A stretch of DNA of 64,000 nt from positions 110,437 to 174,436 of the forward strand of contig NVXR01000005.1 in NCBI GenBank assembly GCA_002733995.1, read 5' to 3'. This document shows, piece by piece, positions 17,849-27,284 of this stretch. Position numbers and translations under genes: made by a program. Each line of letters starts with the position of its first letter. Positions within the stretch are counted from its first letter, which is position 1. The notes under the pieces were generated by a model, which saw nothing but the letters and a program-made list of their open reading frames with translations, was not told the origin of the DNA and did no database searches. Origin of the DNA: Desulfotalea sp. GTDB lineage: Bacteria; Desulfobacterota; Desulfobulbia; Desulfobulbales; Desulfocapsaceae.

Positions 17849-18850
17849 TCAGCCAAGGTGTGAACGTGAATAAACGTCCTGCTCAAGTCCCGTTCCACCA
17901 TTTTTACGATATTCATGATATCCCGCAAGAGCGATCATTGCAGCATTATCGGTGCAGAATGTAATTTGTGGACAGAAAAAATCAATACCCTTGTCTAAGC
18001 AGCATTGCTTTAGTTGTGTTCGGAGAGAGGTGTTTGCAGAAACACCGCCTCCAATGGTAATAGTTGAAATGTTGTGTAATTTTGCTGCCTTTATGGTTTT
18101 AGTAACAAGCACCTCAACGACCGCTGCTTCAAAGGATGCACAGATATCTGGGATGTTAACTGGCTTGTTTTGTGCCTTACAGGTGTTTACAAAGTTAAGA
18201 ACTGCTGTTTTGAGGCCGCTGAAGCTGAAATCGAGAGAGTCTGCTTCGAGCCAGGCCCTTGGGAATTTAATTTGAGCAGGATTTCCCTCGGTTGCAATCT
18301 TTGACACATGGGGCCCACCGGGGTAAGGTAGGCCAAGTAATTTGGCTACTTTGTCAAAGGCCTCTCCCGCAGCATCGTCCCTAGTTCTACCCAGGCAAGA
18401 AAACTCTGTGAAGCTTTTTGCGAGGTAGATAGATGATGTACCCCCCGAGGCAATAAGAGCTATATAAGGGAATTGTGGTTTGTTCTCGTTGAGATGTATT
18501 GAGAGGATATGGCCAGCCATGTGATCTACCCCCACAAATGGTATCTTGCTAACGTGGGAGAGGGCCTTAGAGTATGAAAAGCCAACGAGAAGTGAGCCGA
18601 TGAGTCCTGGTCCCTGCGTTGCCGCAATGAGATCAATATCGGATAGCTGTACTCCTGCTTGTTGGAGAGCGGACTCAACAATGGGGTTAATTGCCTGGAG
18701 ATGTTGCCGAGAAGCAAGTTCTGGAACAACTCCACCATATTTAGAGTGAATATCGTCTTGGCTGGAAAGGACGTTTGATAAAACGATGTCTTTTCTTAGT
18801 ACTGCAGCTGACGTATCATCACAGGAAGTTTCTATACCTAAAATGAGCAT
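17849..18850 (-). CDS. tsaD: tRNA N6-adenosine threonylcarbamoyltransferase
   Basis: 333 residues. It transfers threonylcarbamoyl from its adenylate onto A37 of ANN-decoding tRNAs, together with TsaB and TsaE. Seen: LGIETSCDDTSAA at the start, the metal-binding HMAGH motif near residue 110, and the nucleotide-binding GGTSSIYL and GGGVSANTSL. Length and motifs are standard for the Kae1/Qri7/TsaD family. It heads a minus-strand unit that continues into DUF2062 and rsmA. Confidence 0.96.
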   Translation of the reverse strand: MLILGIETSCDDTSAAVLRKDIVLSNVLSSQDDIHSKYGGVVPELASRQHLQAINPIVESALQQAGVQLSDIDLIAATQGPGLIGSLLVGFSYSKALSHVSKIPFVGVDHMAGHILSIHLNENKPQFPYIALIASGGTSSIYLAKSFTEFSCLGRTRDDAAGEAFDKVAKLLGLPYPGGPHVSKIATEGNPAQIKFPRAWLEADSLDFSFSGLKTAVLNFVNTCKAQNKPVNIPDICASFEAAVVEVLVTKTIKAAKLHNISTITIGGGVSANTSLRTQLKQCCLDKGIDFFCPQITFCTDNAAMIALAGYHEYRKNGGTGLEQDVYSRSHLG

Positions 18851-18967
18851 TGGTCTTATTTGTAGTTGAGTGTAATTGATTTTATGTTAAAAGTGGAAGT
18901 GTGCTGTTATGTGTGAGCTCGAATCAAGATAGGGCTATTCAATGAATTTTAAACTGAATTGATTATC

Positions 18968-20023
18968 GTGAACGAAAAAATACAAACTATTTCTCCTCTT
19001 GTCGACCAGTTTTCAAGAACCATTTCGTATCTACGCCTTTCTGTAACAGACCGATGCAATTTACGCTGTATGTATTGCATGCCCGATGATGGGGAGGACA
19101 CAGGAACCGTGGTCAAAACAGGGAATTTTCTTTCCCATTCAGATCTCCTCAGTTATGAGGAGTTGCTACGGGTCGTCAAACTCGCCGTCTCCCTTGGAAT
19201 GGATAAAATCAGGCTCACAGGGGGCGAACCCCTCGTGCGCAAAGGTATTATAGATTTTATTCATCGTTTGAGTAAGGTTGAGGGGTTGGAGCAGATTCGA
19301 CTTACAACCAATGGTGTCTTGTTGCAGGAGTACGGTGCGCAACTCTATGAAAATGGTGTACAGCAGATAAATGTTTCTCTGGATTCTCTACAACCCGATA
19401 AATTTAAAAAAATAACGGGCAGGGATAGGTTTGCGGACGTTTGGAAAGGACTTATGCTGGCCAAGGATATTGGCTTTCGGATTAAGCTTAATGTTGTTGC
19501 CATGAAAGGTATTAATGACGATGAATTCGGTGATTTTGCCGAACTCGCTTTAAACTATCCTTTTCAGGTGAGATTTATCGAATTTATGCCGGTTGGTGAC
19601 AAGAATAGCTGGCAGCGGAAGCGATTCATCGAGGCGGATTCTATCCGTGAGATGGTAGACTCTAAAGGCACTCTGACTCCCTTTGAAAAACAATATGGAC
19701 AGGGTCCTGCGCGCATGTACCATCTCACGGCTGACGATGGTAGATCCGGTTCTCTCGGGTTCATTAGTCCGATTAGTCATCACTTTTGTGACCAGTGTAA
19801 CCGGCTGAGGCTCACTTCTGAGGGGCAACTACGGGCATGTTTGTTGAGGGATTCTGAAACGGACTTGAAAAAGATCATTCGCTCCGGAGGGACGGATCAG
19901 GAGATTGTTGAAAGTATACGACAGACTATTTTAAATAAACCCCAAGGTCATAATTTGCAGGATGAACTCGGGGAGGGTGAAAAAGCGGGCTGCTCAGGAA
20001 GAATGTCACGAATTGGCGGCTGA
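18968..20023 (+). CDS. moaA: GTP 3',8-cyclase (molybdenum cofactor synthesis)
   Basis: About 351 residues. A radical SAM enzyme that converts GTP to 3',8-cyclo-GTP, the first step of molybdopterin synthesis. The N-terminal cluster motif CNLRCMYC, the LTGGEPLVR SAM motif, and the second cluster motif FCDQCNRLRLT with a third cysteine in LRACLL are all present; the protein ends in Gly-Gly as required for activity. GTG at 18968 is preferred; a TTG at 18959 is possible; neither has a clear Shine-Dalgarno. It overlaps the convergent pheA by 18 bases. Mo cofactor enzymes are plausible for an anaerobe; FeMo-co itself does not use this pathway. Confidence 0.94.
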   Translation: MNEKIQTISPLVDQFSRTISYLRLSVTDRCNLRCMYCMPDDGEDTGTVVKTGNFLSHSDLLSYEELLRVVKLAVSLGMDKIRLTGGEPLVRKGIIDFIHRLSKVEGLEQIRLTTNGVLLQEYGAQLYENGVQQINVSLDSLQPDKFKKITGRDRFADVWKGLMLAKDIGFRIKLNVVAMKGINDDEFGDFAELALNYPFQVRFIEFMPVGDKNSWQRKRFIEADSIREMVDSKGTLTPFEKQYGQGPARMYHLTADDGRSGSLGFISPISHHFCDQCNRLRLTSEGQLRACLLRDSETDLKKIIRSGGTDQEIVESIRQTILNKPQGHNLQDELGEGEKAGCSGRMSRIGG

Positions 20024-21106
20024 CATGTCGTTTTGAGGATAGGAGCCCAGCCACTCGAAGTATGAACATTGATCTTTGAGGATTTCACATCCTCTTTGTA
20101 TCTTCTCGTCTTCGATATGGCCGAGCATGTCGAGGAAAAATAAATATTTCCACTGCTTGCCCTTAATTGGCCTTGATTCAATCTTTGCAAGATTAATATC
20201 TTCTGAAGATAAGGCTGCTAGAACAGAATTGAGGGCTCCCGGGCGATCCATGAGTCCGATGAGCAGTGATGTTCGATCAACTCCACTGCGAGATGGTGAT
20301 TCCTTGCCAATAACGAGAAACCGTGTTGTATTTCCCCGATAGTCTTCAATACCCTTAACGACGACCTGGAGTTCATAGGTCTTTATTGCAAGTGATGAAG
20401 CTATTGCTCCAATATTTGGATTGTCTGCGGCCATTTGAGCTGCTGCTCCGGTAGAAAAAACCGGAAGAGTTGGCGTCTTAGGCAGATGCTTTCTGAGCCA
20501 TTCCCTGCATTGAGCGAGGGGCTGTGCATGGGAGGCGACGGTATGGATGTCTTCCATATTGCCAGATCTGCAGACGAGATTATGACTGATATCAATCTGT
20601 GCCTCACCACATATCTTTACCTTGTATGTCATGAAGCAGTCCAGAGTTGAAAAAACAGCACCTTCGATGGAGTTTTCAACTGGAACAATTCCATACTGGG
20701 TACGTCCTTTCTCCACCTCTGCAAAAACTTCATCAATGGATTCCATTGCTTTGTAGTCTGCTGAGTGGCCAAAGTATTTAACCCCTGCGAGGTGGCTAAA
20801 TGTTGCTTCAGGTCCAAGGAATGCAACTGCGGCACGTTTTTGTGATAGTCTGCAGGTAGTTATGATTTCATGGAAGATTGATTTAAGTGCGTCGTGGGGG
20901 AACACCCCTCCATTGTCTTGAATGAGTCGGTCGTAAATCTGTCGTTCTCTTAGGGGGTCCCATTTCGCACGGTTTTCATCCGCTTTTATCCGACCTATCT
21001 CCTTTGCACAGCCAAGTCTGTTTTTGAGTAAGTTCAGGATTTGATTGTCAATTGAATCAATATTGTCACGAACAGAGATTAACGCTTTTTTCTGATCTGG
21101 TTTCAT
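20006..21106 (-). CDS. pheA: Bifunctional chorismate mutase / prephenate dehydratase (P-protein)
   Basis: 366 residues. It converts chorismate to prephenate and on to phenylpyruvate for phenylalanine synthesis. The N-terminal chorismate mutase helix domain (about 1-90) contains RDNIDSIDNQIL and AKEIGRIK. The dehydratase domain follows with VAFLGPEATFSHLA, VENSIEGAVFSTLD and the catalytic TTRFLVIG. The C-terminal ACT domain (from about 280) has the phenylalanine-binding DRPGALNSVL and ESRPI motifs, so feedback inhibition is expected. Its 3' end overlaps moaA. Confidence 0.95.
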   Translation of the reverse strand: MKPDQKKALISVRDNIDSIDNQILNLLKNRLGCAKEIGRIKADENRAKWDPLRERQIYDRLIQDNGGVFPHDALKSIFHEIITTCRLSQKRAAVAFLGPEATFSHLAGVKYFGHSADYKAMESIDEVFAEVEKGRTQYGIVPVENSIEGAVFSTLDCFMTYKVKICGEAQIDISHNLVCRSGNMEDIHTVASHAQPLAQCREWLRKHLPKTPTLPVFSTGAAAQMAADNPNIGAIASSLAIKTYELQVVVKGIEDYRGNTTRFLVIGKESPSRSGVDRTSLLIGLMDRPGALNSVLAALSSEDINLAKIESRPIKGKQWKYLFFLDMLGHIEDEKIQRGCEILKDQCSYFEWLGSYPQNDMSAANS

Positions 21107-21352
21107 GCTGTTTATCCGTATATATTTCGTTAATAGAATGGGCTAATAAAATTCATACCCTAGGGCAAAGAAATTGCTATGTCAAGCCACAAAATGTAGC
21201 TATAGTCTCGGTTCAGTGCTGTATTTTAGGGCGTTTCTTGTCTTTCGCACAAAGTCTAAATGGGTTTGTATTGTACGGTCAATCTTACAGTAGCACTTAT
21301 ATATGTAGTAGCCATTTGCTAATGGTGTAAAAGAGGGGAGGAAGAGGTGTTT

Positions 21353-22144
21353 ATGGGTGTGGTAGAAGAAAAATATCTAAAATTAACAGAAATAGTTTTG
21401 AGTCATAAGCGTATCGCTGTAGCTTTTTCTGGGGGTATTGATTCAACATTTCTCCTCTCTGTAGCTATTGAGGTCCTAGGCGCTGACAATGTTTTGGCAT
21501 ATAACTGCCTTAGTGTTGTGAATTCTACCAGCAGTGTCAAGAAGATGGAAAATGTTTTTAAGACTCATTTTGAAGAATCCATAGCTCTTAATCAGGTACA
21601 ACTCTACCCTCTACGCTGGAAAGAGTTCGTCGCCAATAACGACAAGAGATGTTATTTTTGTAAAAAACGTATGTATTCTACGTTGCTTGATGAGCTGAGG
21701 AAGGAAGACTGTTTTGTTTTAGCAGATGGTACCAATGTTGATGATCTAAAAAAAAGCAGAGCCGGTTTACGGGCTATACGGGAACTTAATGTGCAGACTC
21801 CCCTAGTAAAAGCAGGCTTGAACAAACAAGAAATTCGCGGTCTTGCCCAAAAAAAGGGACTTGTTAATTTTGATTTAGCATCGAATTCATGCTTGGCGAC
21901 CCGTGTCGCAGCGGGTATGGAGATCACTGATCAGCGCATTGAGGTTGTTGAAAAAGCTGAGGATTGTCTGCATAGTCTCGGCTTTGAAGGATGCCGGGTG
22001 AAGATAGATGGAGATGTTGCTTTTATCGAATTAACACGAAGTGACTTTGGTATTTTTGTTAATGATGATGTGACATTAATGGTTAAACATCAGTTTGCTC
22101 GACTAGGATTTAAGAAGGTTTTCTTGGACCTAACTGACAGGTAA
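21353..22144 (+). CDS. larE: LarE-like ATP-dependent sulfur transferase
   Basis: About 263 residues. PP-loop ATPase with SGGIDSTFLL at the N-terminus, the CYFCKKRMY motif, and SNSCLATRV, which carries the cysteine that in LarE donates its own sulfur to the nickel-pincer cofactor precursor. The ATG at 21353 follows a GAGGGGAGGAAGAGG purine run; an in-frame GTG lies six bases upstream. larB and larC are not next to it, so its product may serve another locus, or the protein may belong to the wider LarE-like group. Confidence 0.85.
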   Translation: MGVVEEKYLKLTEIVLSHKRIAVAFSGGIDSTFLLSVAIEVLGADNVLAYNCLSVVNSTSSVKKMENVFKTHFEESIALNQVQLYPLRWKEFVANNDKRCYFCKKRMYSTLLDELRKEDCFVLADGTNVDDLKKSRAGLRAIRELNVQTPLVKAGLNKQEIRGLAQKKGLVNFDLASNSCLATRVAAGMEITDQRIEVVEKAEDCLHSLGFEGCRVKIDGDVAFIELTRSDFGIFVNDDVTLMVKHQFARLGFKKVFLDLTDR

Positions 22145-22410
22145 TGTTGCTGTGGCAGGGGATAACAAATTAATACTTAGGATGATTTATTGCTTGATTC
22201 TGATTTCCGATTCAATTATGGTGCCTTGTTATGGATCTAATGCCCTGAATATAAAGGGTTGTACCACTCTTGTTTCGTATGTCTGATGAAAAATCAAGCT
22301 GATTTTTTGTGACAATAGAGAAGGATTAAGATAACGCATAGTTTTTACGATAGTGGGCAATTAAATGCCCAGATACATAAGCAAAAAGATGATTAAGCAG
22401 GGAGGAATTC

Positions 22411-22683
22411 ATGAACAAGAAGGAACTAATTGAAAGTATCGCAGGTGCAGCAGATATTAGCAAGGCAGCCGCAGAGAAAGCTCTGAATGGTACACTTGCC
22501 GCTATTGCCGAGAGTCTGAACAAAGGTGACAAGGTTACTCTTGTCGGATTTGGAACATTTTCCGTTTCAAAGCGTGAAGCTCGTCAGGGAAGAAATCCAC
22601 AGACTGGCAAGACGATTGAGATTCCAGCTAAGAAAGTTGTTAAGTTCAAAGCTGGCAGCAAATTGTCTGAAGCTGTCAACTAA
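22411..22683 (+). CDS. HU-family DNA-binding protein
   Basis: 90 residues, the family norm. It starts [12 protein letters not shown] and has [18 protein letters not shown] with the flexible DNA-binding arm and the intercalating proline (RNPQTGK), ending in [14 protein letters not shown]. This is a histone-like HU protein that bends DNA; HU rather than IHF by its close match to the HU-beta pattern. A good ribosome binding site (GGAGG at 22401-22405) precedes the ATG. It is monocistronic, with a strong terminator about 170 bases downstream. Confidence 0.95.
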   Translation: MNKKELIESIAGAADISKAAAEKALNGTLAAIAESLNKGDKVTLVGFGTFSVSKREARQGRNPQTGKTIEIPAKKVVKFKAGSKLSEAVN

Positions 22684-22850
22684 TTCTTGTTTAATTTCGA
22701 CCTGAGCATTGTAGCTACGAATACTGTCGTTCTGTTACTGGTTTCATGGTAGCTTTGTAGCGTTAGGTAGATTTATTCAGTTATTTAAAGCAAGGATGTT
22801 TGGGCAGAAATACCTGTTATTATTCATGTTTTATAGTTGGAAGTTAAGAA

Positions 22851-22888
22851 AAGGCCGATCCTCATGTTGAGGATCGGCCTTTTTTTTG
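22851..22888 (+). terminator. Strong intrinsic terminator after the HU gene
   Basis: AAGGCCGATCCTCA and TGAGGATCGGCCTT form a perfect 14-bp stem with a TGT loop, followed by a T-run. This is a textbook rho-independent terminator. Because the stem begins AA and ends TT it could also work on the opposite strand. Confidence 0.93.
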
Positions 22889-23004
22889 TTTAGATGAAGA
22901 AAGTCGTGAAAAATCTCTCAAAAGAGTCATAGTACCTTTAAGTAATATTGCTTATCGTAGACGTTCACTCTTTGTTGCGTTATTAAAAAAACATATTGAG
23001 AAAA

Positions 23005-23595
23005 ATGATGAAATCATTTGAAGAATTATTGAAGCATTCTACAGAGGTACATGGACACATTTGTGCTGGACAGGTAATAGGTGTGAGGATGTGTTTGCTT
23101 GCCCTGTCTCTCATCAATATTGATGATCCCAAAGGTTCCGATAGAAAAAAGATATATACCGTTGTTGAAATAGATAGATGTGCAACTGATGCGATTCAAG
23201 CTGTTACAGGTTGCAGTCTTGGTAAGAGGTCTATGAAGTATCTTGACCATGGTGTTATGGCGGCAACCTTTGTGAACTTGGAAAGTGGCAAAAGCGTACG
23301 AATTACTGCCCTTGAAGAAGCAAGGGATCGTGCGTCTAAATATTGCAGCGATATAGATAATAAATATGCCAGACAGCTCGAAGCATACAAGGTTATGCCT
23401 GAACATGAATTGTTTAAAGTTGAGCATGTTCAGCTAGATATACCAAAAGAAGATTTACCTGGTAGGCCTACGAGAAGGGTTCAGTGCGAGGTCTGTTCTG
23501 AATGGGTGCAGGATAGTAGAGATGTTCTGAAAGAAGGGAAAACGCTTTGTATAGGATGTGCAAAAGGCAGATATTATACAGTCGTTAGTGATTGA
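23005..23595 (+). CDS. FmdE-family protein with C-terminal zinc ribbon
   Basis: About 196 residues. The N-terminal domain matches FmdE, the small subunit associated with formylmethanofuran dehydrogenase: HGHICAGQVIGVRM near residue 17 and an EIDRCATDAIQAVTGCSLG stretch. The C-terminal part is a zinc ribbon with CEVCSEW and, after about 17 residues, CIGCAKG. Stand-alone FmdE proteins occur in many sulfate reducers without the methanofuran pathway; their role there is uncertain but is often linked to molybdenum or tungsten enzymes. Two ATG codons at 23005 and 23008 are possible starts; a TTG lies nine bases upstream. Confidence 0.8.
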   Translation: MMKSFEELLKHSTEVHGHICAGQVIGVRMCLLALSLINIDDPKGSDRKKIYTVVEIDRCATDAIQAVTGCSLGKRSMKYLDHGVMAATFVNLESGKSVRITALEEARDRASKYCSDIDNKYARQLEAYKVMPEHELFKVEHVQLDIPKEDLPGRPTRRVQCEVCSEWVQDSRDVLKEGKTLCIGCAKGRYYTVVSD

Positions 23596-23798
23596 TTGCC
23601 TTTAGGCATTTAAGCACTGCTCCAACGCATCAATTGTATTTTTTTTGCGTGTGGCAATTGTATGCTTTTTCGACCGGTCGAACGGATTTAAGGTATTGGA
23701 AAACAGGTGCAGGTGGTGATGTAACCGGTGGAAGCGCCCGTTGAATGGTTACGACTGCTGATAGGTTTTGATTAATTGCAGGTTTATAGGACGTGGAA

Positions 23799-25397
23799 AT
23801 GAAAATAACTTTACTTGATTATGGCGCAGGTAATGTGCGCAGTGTACGTAATGCAATAAAAAAACTTGGTATGTCTGTGGTTGATGTCAGGCGACCAGAG
23901 GATATCCTGTCGGCTGAAAAACTTATTTTCCCAGGGGTTGGCAGTTTTGGCCTGGTAATGGACCGATTAAGAGAGAGTGGTTATATTGAACCGCTGCAAA
24001 GACGGATAAAAGAAAATAAACATTTTCTAGGTATCTGTGTGGCGCTACAGGCCCTTTACGAGGGGAGTGAAGAATCCCCCGGGGTGGCAGGTTTGGGGAT
24101 TTTGCCTGGCAAGGTTGTACGTTTTTCTGGCGGGGGATTATCCGTTCCACAAATTGGCTGGAATGGCGTACGCCAGCATAAAGAGTCGCCACTTTTTGCA
24201 GATTATAATGGTGAAAAACTCTATTTTGTCCACTCCTATCATGTGCCGATTGAGCTTAAAAATGACTGGACCCTTACCTCCACCGATTATGGTGTTGAGT
24301 TCATCTCCGCTGTGGCACATAAAAATGTAACAGCCATGCAATTTCACCCTGAAAAAAGTGGAGAAGTGGGTCTACGGATACTCAATAATTATCTGACAAA
24401 AAGAGAATCAGTTGAGATTCGAGGGCCCGTCGATTCCATCGACCTATCGCCCACTCGCATTACTAAACGCATTATCGCCTGTCTTGATGTTAGAAGTAAT
24501 GATAACGGGGATCTGGTTGTAACCAAGGGTGACCAGTATGATGTACGAAATGGCGGTGATGTGAGGAATCTTGGTAAGCCTGTTGAGCTTGCCAAAAGGT
24601 ATTATGAAGAAGGTGCCGATGAAATAACCTTTTTGAATATTACAGGCTTTAGAGATTTTCCAATGCAGGACCAGCCGATGCTTGACGTGCTTGAGAGGAC
24701 ATCTGAAAATGTATTTGTCCCCCTCACAATTGGTGGTGGTATTCGTGACTTTACTGACTCAGAAGGGCACTATTACACCTCGCTTGATGTTGCTTCCGCG
24801 TACTTTAGAGCTGGTGCCGATAAAATATCAATCGGAAGTGATGCGGTATACGTTGTTGAGCAATATCTTAAAACAGGTATTAAAACTGGCAATTCTTCCA
24901 TTGAGCAGATTTCTACAGTATACGGAGCGCAGGCCGTAGTTATTTCAGTGGATCCTAGGCGCGTTTACGTTAAATCTGCCGAGGATAGCTCCCACGCCCT
25001 TATCAAAACTATCCACCTTGGTCCAGAGGGCGAGGAGTATTGTTGGTATCAATGTACTGTTAAAGGTGGTCGAGAGGGGCGGGATGTAGATGTGGTTCAA
25101 CTTGTCAAAGGCTGTGAGGCGCTTGGTGCCGGTGAAATCTTACTTAATTGTATCGACAAAGATGGCACCAACAGTGGTTTTGATTTTGAACTTATCAATC
25201 AGGTGAAAAGCGCTGTTTCTATTCCGGTTATTGCTTCAAGTGGTGCGGGGTCCGCTCAGCATTTTTGTGATGTTTTTAGCAAAACGAATACCGATGCGGC
25301 CCTTGCTGCGGGTATTTTTCATAGAAATGAGGTGGCGATAGCCGATGTGAAAAAAAGTGTGGCCAAGATAGGGGTCGAGGTTAGGTCTTCGGAATAA
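23799..25397 (+). CDS. hisHF: Fused imidazole glycerol phosphate synthase HisH-HisF (HIS7-like)
   Basis: About 532 residues. Glutaminase and cyclase of histidine synthesis in one chain. Residues 1-205 are HisH: LLDYGAGNVRSV, nucleophile Cys80 in FLGICVALQALYEG, and the His-Glu pair in MQFHPEKSGEVG. Residues 225-530 are HisF, starting RIIACLDVRSN, with VISVDPRRVYV as the second catalytic aspartate and LLNCIDKDGTNSGFD. Most bacteria encode these as separate subunits. The HisF half carries insertions (YYTSLDVASAYFRAGADK, the stretch before GAQAVVISVD, and EEYCWYQCTVKGG) that I know from the fungal and plant HIS7 enzymes. The ATG at 23799 is preferred over GTG at 23793. No other his gene is nearby. 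Confidence 0.93.
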   Translation: MKITLLDYGAGNVRSVRNAIKKLGMSVVDVRRPEDILSAEKLIFPGVGSFGLVMDRLRESGYIEPLQRRIKENKHFLGICVALQALYEGSEESPGVAGLGILPGKVVRFSGGGLSVPQIGWNGVRQHKESPLFADYNGEKLYFVHSYHVPIELKNDWTLTSTDYGVEFISAVAHKNVTAMQFHPEKSGEVGLRILNNYLTKRESVEIRGPVDSIDLSPTRITKRIIACLDVRSNDNGDLVVTKGDQYDVRNGGDVRNLGKPVELAKRYYEEGADEITFLNITGFRDFPMQDQPMLDVLERTSENVFVPLTIGGGIRDFTDSEGHYYTSLDVASAYFRAGADKISIGSDAVYVVEQYLKTGIKTGNSSIEQISTVYGAQAVVISVDPRRVYVKSAEDSSHALIKTIHLGPEGEEYCWYQCTVKGGREGRDVDVVQLVKGCEALGAGEILLNCIDKDGTNSGFDFELINQVKSAVSIPVIASSGAGSAQHFCDVFSKTNTDAALAAGIFHRNEVAIADVKKSVAKIGVEVRSSE

Positions 25398-25415
25398 AAG
25401 ATACTTTTTAAATAA

Positions 25416-27281
25416 ATGGCCTGGGTACCAAAAAATATGCTGGCACAATCTCGCAATAAACGGATTACTTTATTCACAATATTTTTTATTCTGCTTTTGA
25501 TAGTAAGTCTCAACTCTGTCACATATTGGGCATACAACCGTGGTATCAATCGCCTGGAACTACAGGGGAACGCTAGGTTGGATCTCTATGTGAATTATTT
25601 GCAGGGGGTGCTGGAAAAATACCAGAGTCTCCCTGAACTTCTTGCTATAGACAATACCCTGGTTCATGCACTCTCTTCACCCGGTGGAAAGAAACGTATA
25701 GAAACGCTCAATAAGTATCTTGAAACGATAAATAAAGTGAGTGATACTCTAGATACGTATCTTATGAATCGGGATGGTCTGACGATAGCTGCGAGCAATT
25801 GGCAGAAGTCCAGGCCATTTATCGGCAGAAATTTCAGTTACAGGCCCTATTTCAAGCAGGCGATGACCGGAAAACTTGGAAGGTATTTTGCCCTCGGTGT
25901 TACCTCTTCCAAAAGAGGGTACTATTTCGCCTATCCGGTTAGAAAAAATGATGAAATATTAGGTGCAGTAGCCATTAAAATTAGTATTGATTCTGTGGAA
26001 AAAAAATGGGCACAACAGGGAGAAAACTTCTTGGTAACAGACCCTGATGGGGTGATTTTTATCACCACCAATCCTGGATGGAGATATAAAACTCTGACGC
26101 CGTTAAGTTCAGTAGTACTTAACAGGATAAATGAAAGCAAACGATATCCTGAGACGAATTTTGATCCTGTGGTCGATGAAATTCTTCACGAAACCCAATC
26201 ATCACAGTTTTTGGTTATGCATAAAAACGGTTCAGACAAAGTTGTTCGGGTTATTAAGCAGAGTAGATTCATGCCCCAGGCTGGGTGGAATGTGCATATA
26301 TTAACAGATATTGTTAAGGTAAAGAAAAACGTACTATTTCTCAATATTATCGTCGCAAGTTCTCTCGTTGTTTCCTATTTTCTTACCCTGTTACTTGTCC
26401 AGCGGCACTATCGGTTGCAAGAGTTGGCCGTTATAGAAGAAAACACCAAAGCGGCCCTAAGGGATGCCAATGAGCGCTTGGAGTCAAGAGTTGTTGAGAG
26501 AACCCAGGAACTCACCGAATCTAATGAACTGCTCATGAAGGAAGTAATCGAGCGTAAAGAAACAGAAATCAAACTCAAGCGAACGCGAAAAGAGCTTATT
26601 CATGCAGCAAAGCTCGCCGTTCTAGGACAAATGTCGGCAGGTATTAACCATGAGCTGAATCAGCCTCTTTCGGCAATCAGGAGTTACACTGATAACGGCA
26701 CACAGTTTCTAAAAAAAGGACGTTATCAAGAGGCCATGTGGAATCTTGAGCAGATAGGTGAATTGACTGAAAGGATGGCCCAGATTGGTGTGCAGCTTAA
26801 ATTGTTTTCTAAAAAATCCAGCGGTCAGATAGTCATAGTTCCACTGCATGGTGCAGTGGATGGTTCCATGGAAATCCTAAAGCCAGCGCTTAAAAAGGCC
26901 GGTGTTTCCATTACAATTGTTATTGACCCCCCAGATCTGGAAGTACGAGGTAATAACGTGTTGTTGCAGCAGGTTTTGGTGAATTTAATAACAAACGCAA
27001 TGCATGCTGTGGAGAATCAGGCCACTAGAAAAATATTACTGACCTGCTCAAGTCATGAAAATAAGGTTCTGATTGCTGTGGAAGACACTGGAGCTGGAAT
27101 AACAACTGAGCATCTTAAAAATATATTTGATCCATTTTACACCACTAAAAAATCGGGTCAGGGGTTAGGCCTGGGGCTCACCATAAGTGATAGGATTGTA
27201 CGGGATTTTGGTGGCAGAATAGTCTATGTGCCGATTGCTACAGGGGCTAGGTTTGAATTCACTCTAGATAAAATAGGCTAG
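25416..27281 (+). CDS. dctB: DctB-like sensor histidine kinase
   Basis: 621 residues. Inner-membrane sensor with a helix near residues 20-40, a large periplasmic double-PAS (Cache) domain with the RPYFKQAMTGKLGRYFALG motif seen in C4-dicarboxylate sensors, a second helix near 300-325, a coiled-coil linker (about 340-395), the phosphoacceptor His in INHELNQPLSAIR and an HATPase domain with N, G1 and G2 boxes (NLITNAMHAV, EDTGAGI, GQGLGLGLT). It lies three bases before the response regulator and upstream of dctPQM, so it is expected to sense a C4-dicarboxylate or related organic acid. It starts 18 bases after hisHF. Confidence 0.9.
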   Translation: MAWVPKNMLAQSRNKRITLFTIFFILLLIVSLNSVTYWAYNRGINRLELQGNARLDLYVNYLQGVLEKYQSLPELLAIDNTLVHALSSPGGKKRIETLNKYLETINKVSDTLDTYLMNRDGLTIAASNWQKSRPFIGRNFSYRPYFKQAMTGKLGRYFALGVTSSKRGYYFAYPVRKNDEILGAVAIKISIDSVEKKWAQQGENFLVTDPDGVIFITTNPGWRYKTLTPLSSVVLNRINESKRYPETNFDPVVDEILHETQSSQFLVMHKNGSDKVVRVIKQSRFMPQAGWNVHILTDIVKVKKNVLFLNIIVASSLVVSYFLTLLLVQRHYRLQELAVIEENTKAALRDANERLESRVVERTQELTESNELLMKEVIERKETEIKLKRTRKELIHAAKLAVLGQMSAGINHELNQPLSAIRSYTDNGTQFLKKGRYQEAMWNLEQIGELTERMAQIGVQLKLFSKKSSGQIVIVPLHGAVDGSMEILKPALKKAGVSITIVIDPPDLEVRGNNVLLQQVLVNLITNAMHAVENQATRKILLTCSSHENKVLIAVEDTGAGITTEHLKNIFDPFYTTKKSGQGLGLGLTISDRIVRDFGGRIVYVPIATGARFEFTLDKIG

Positions 27282-27284
27282 TAC

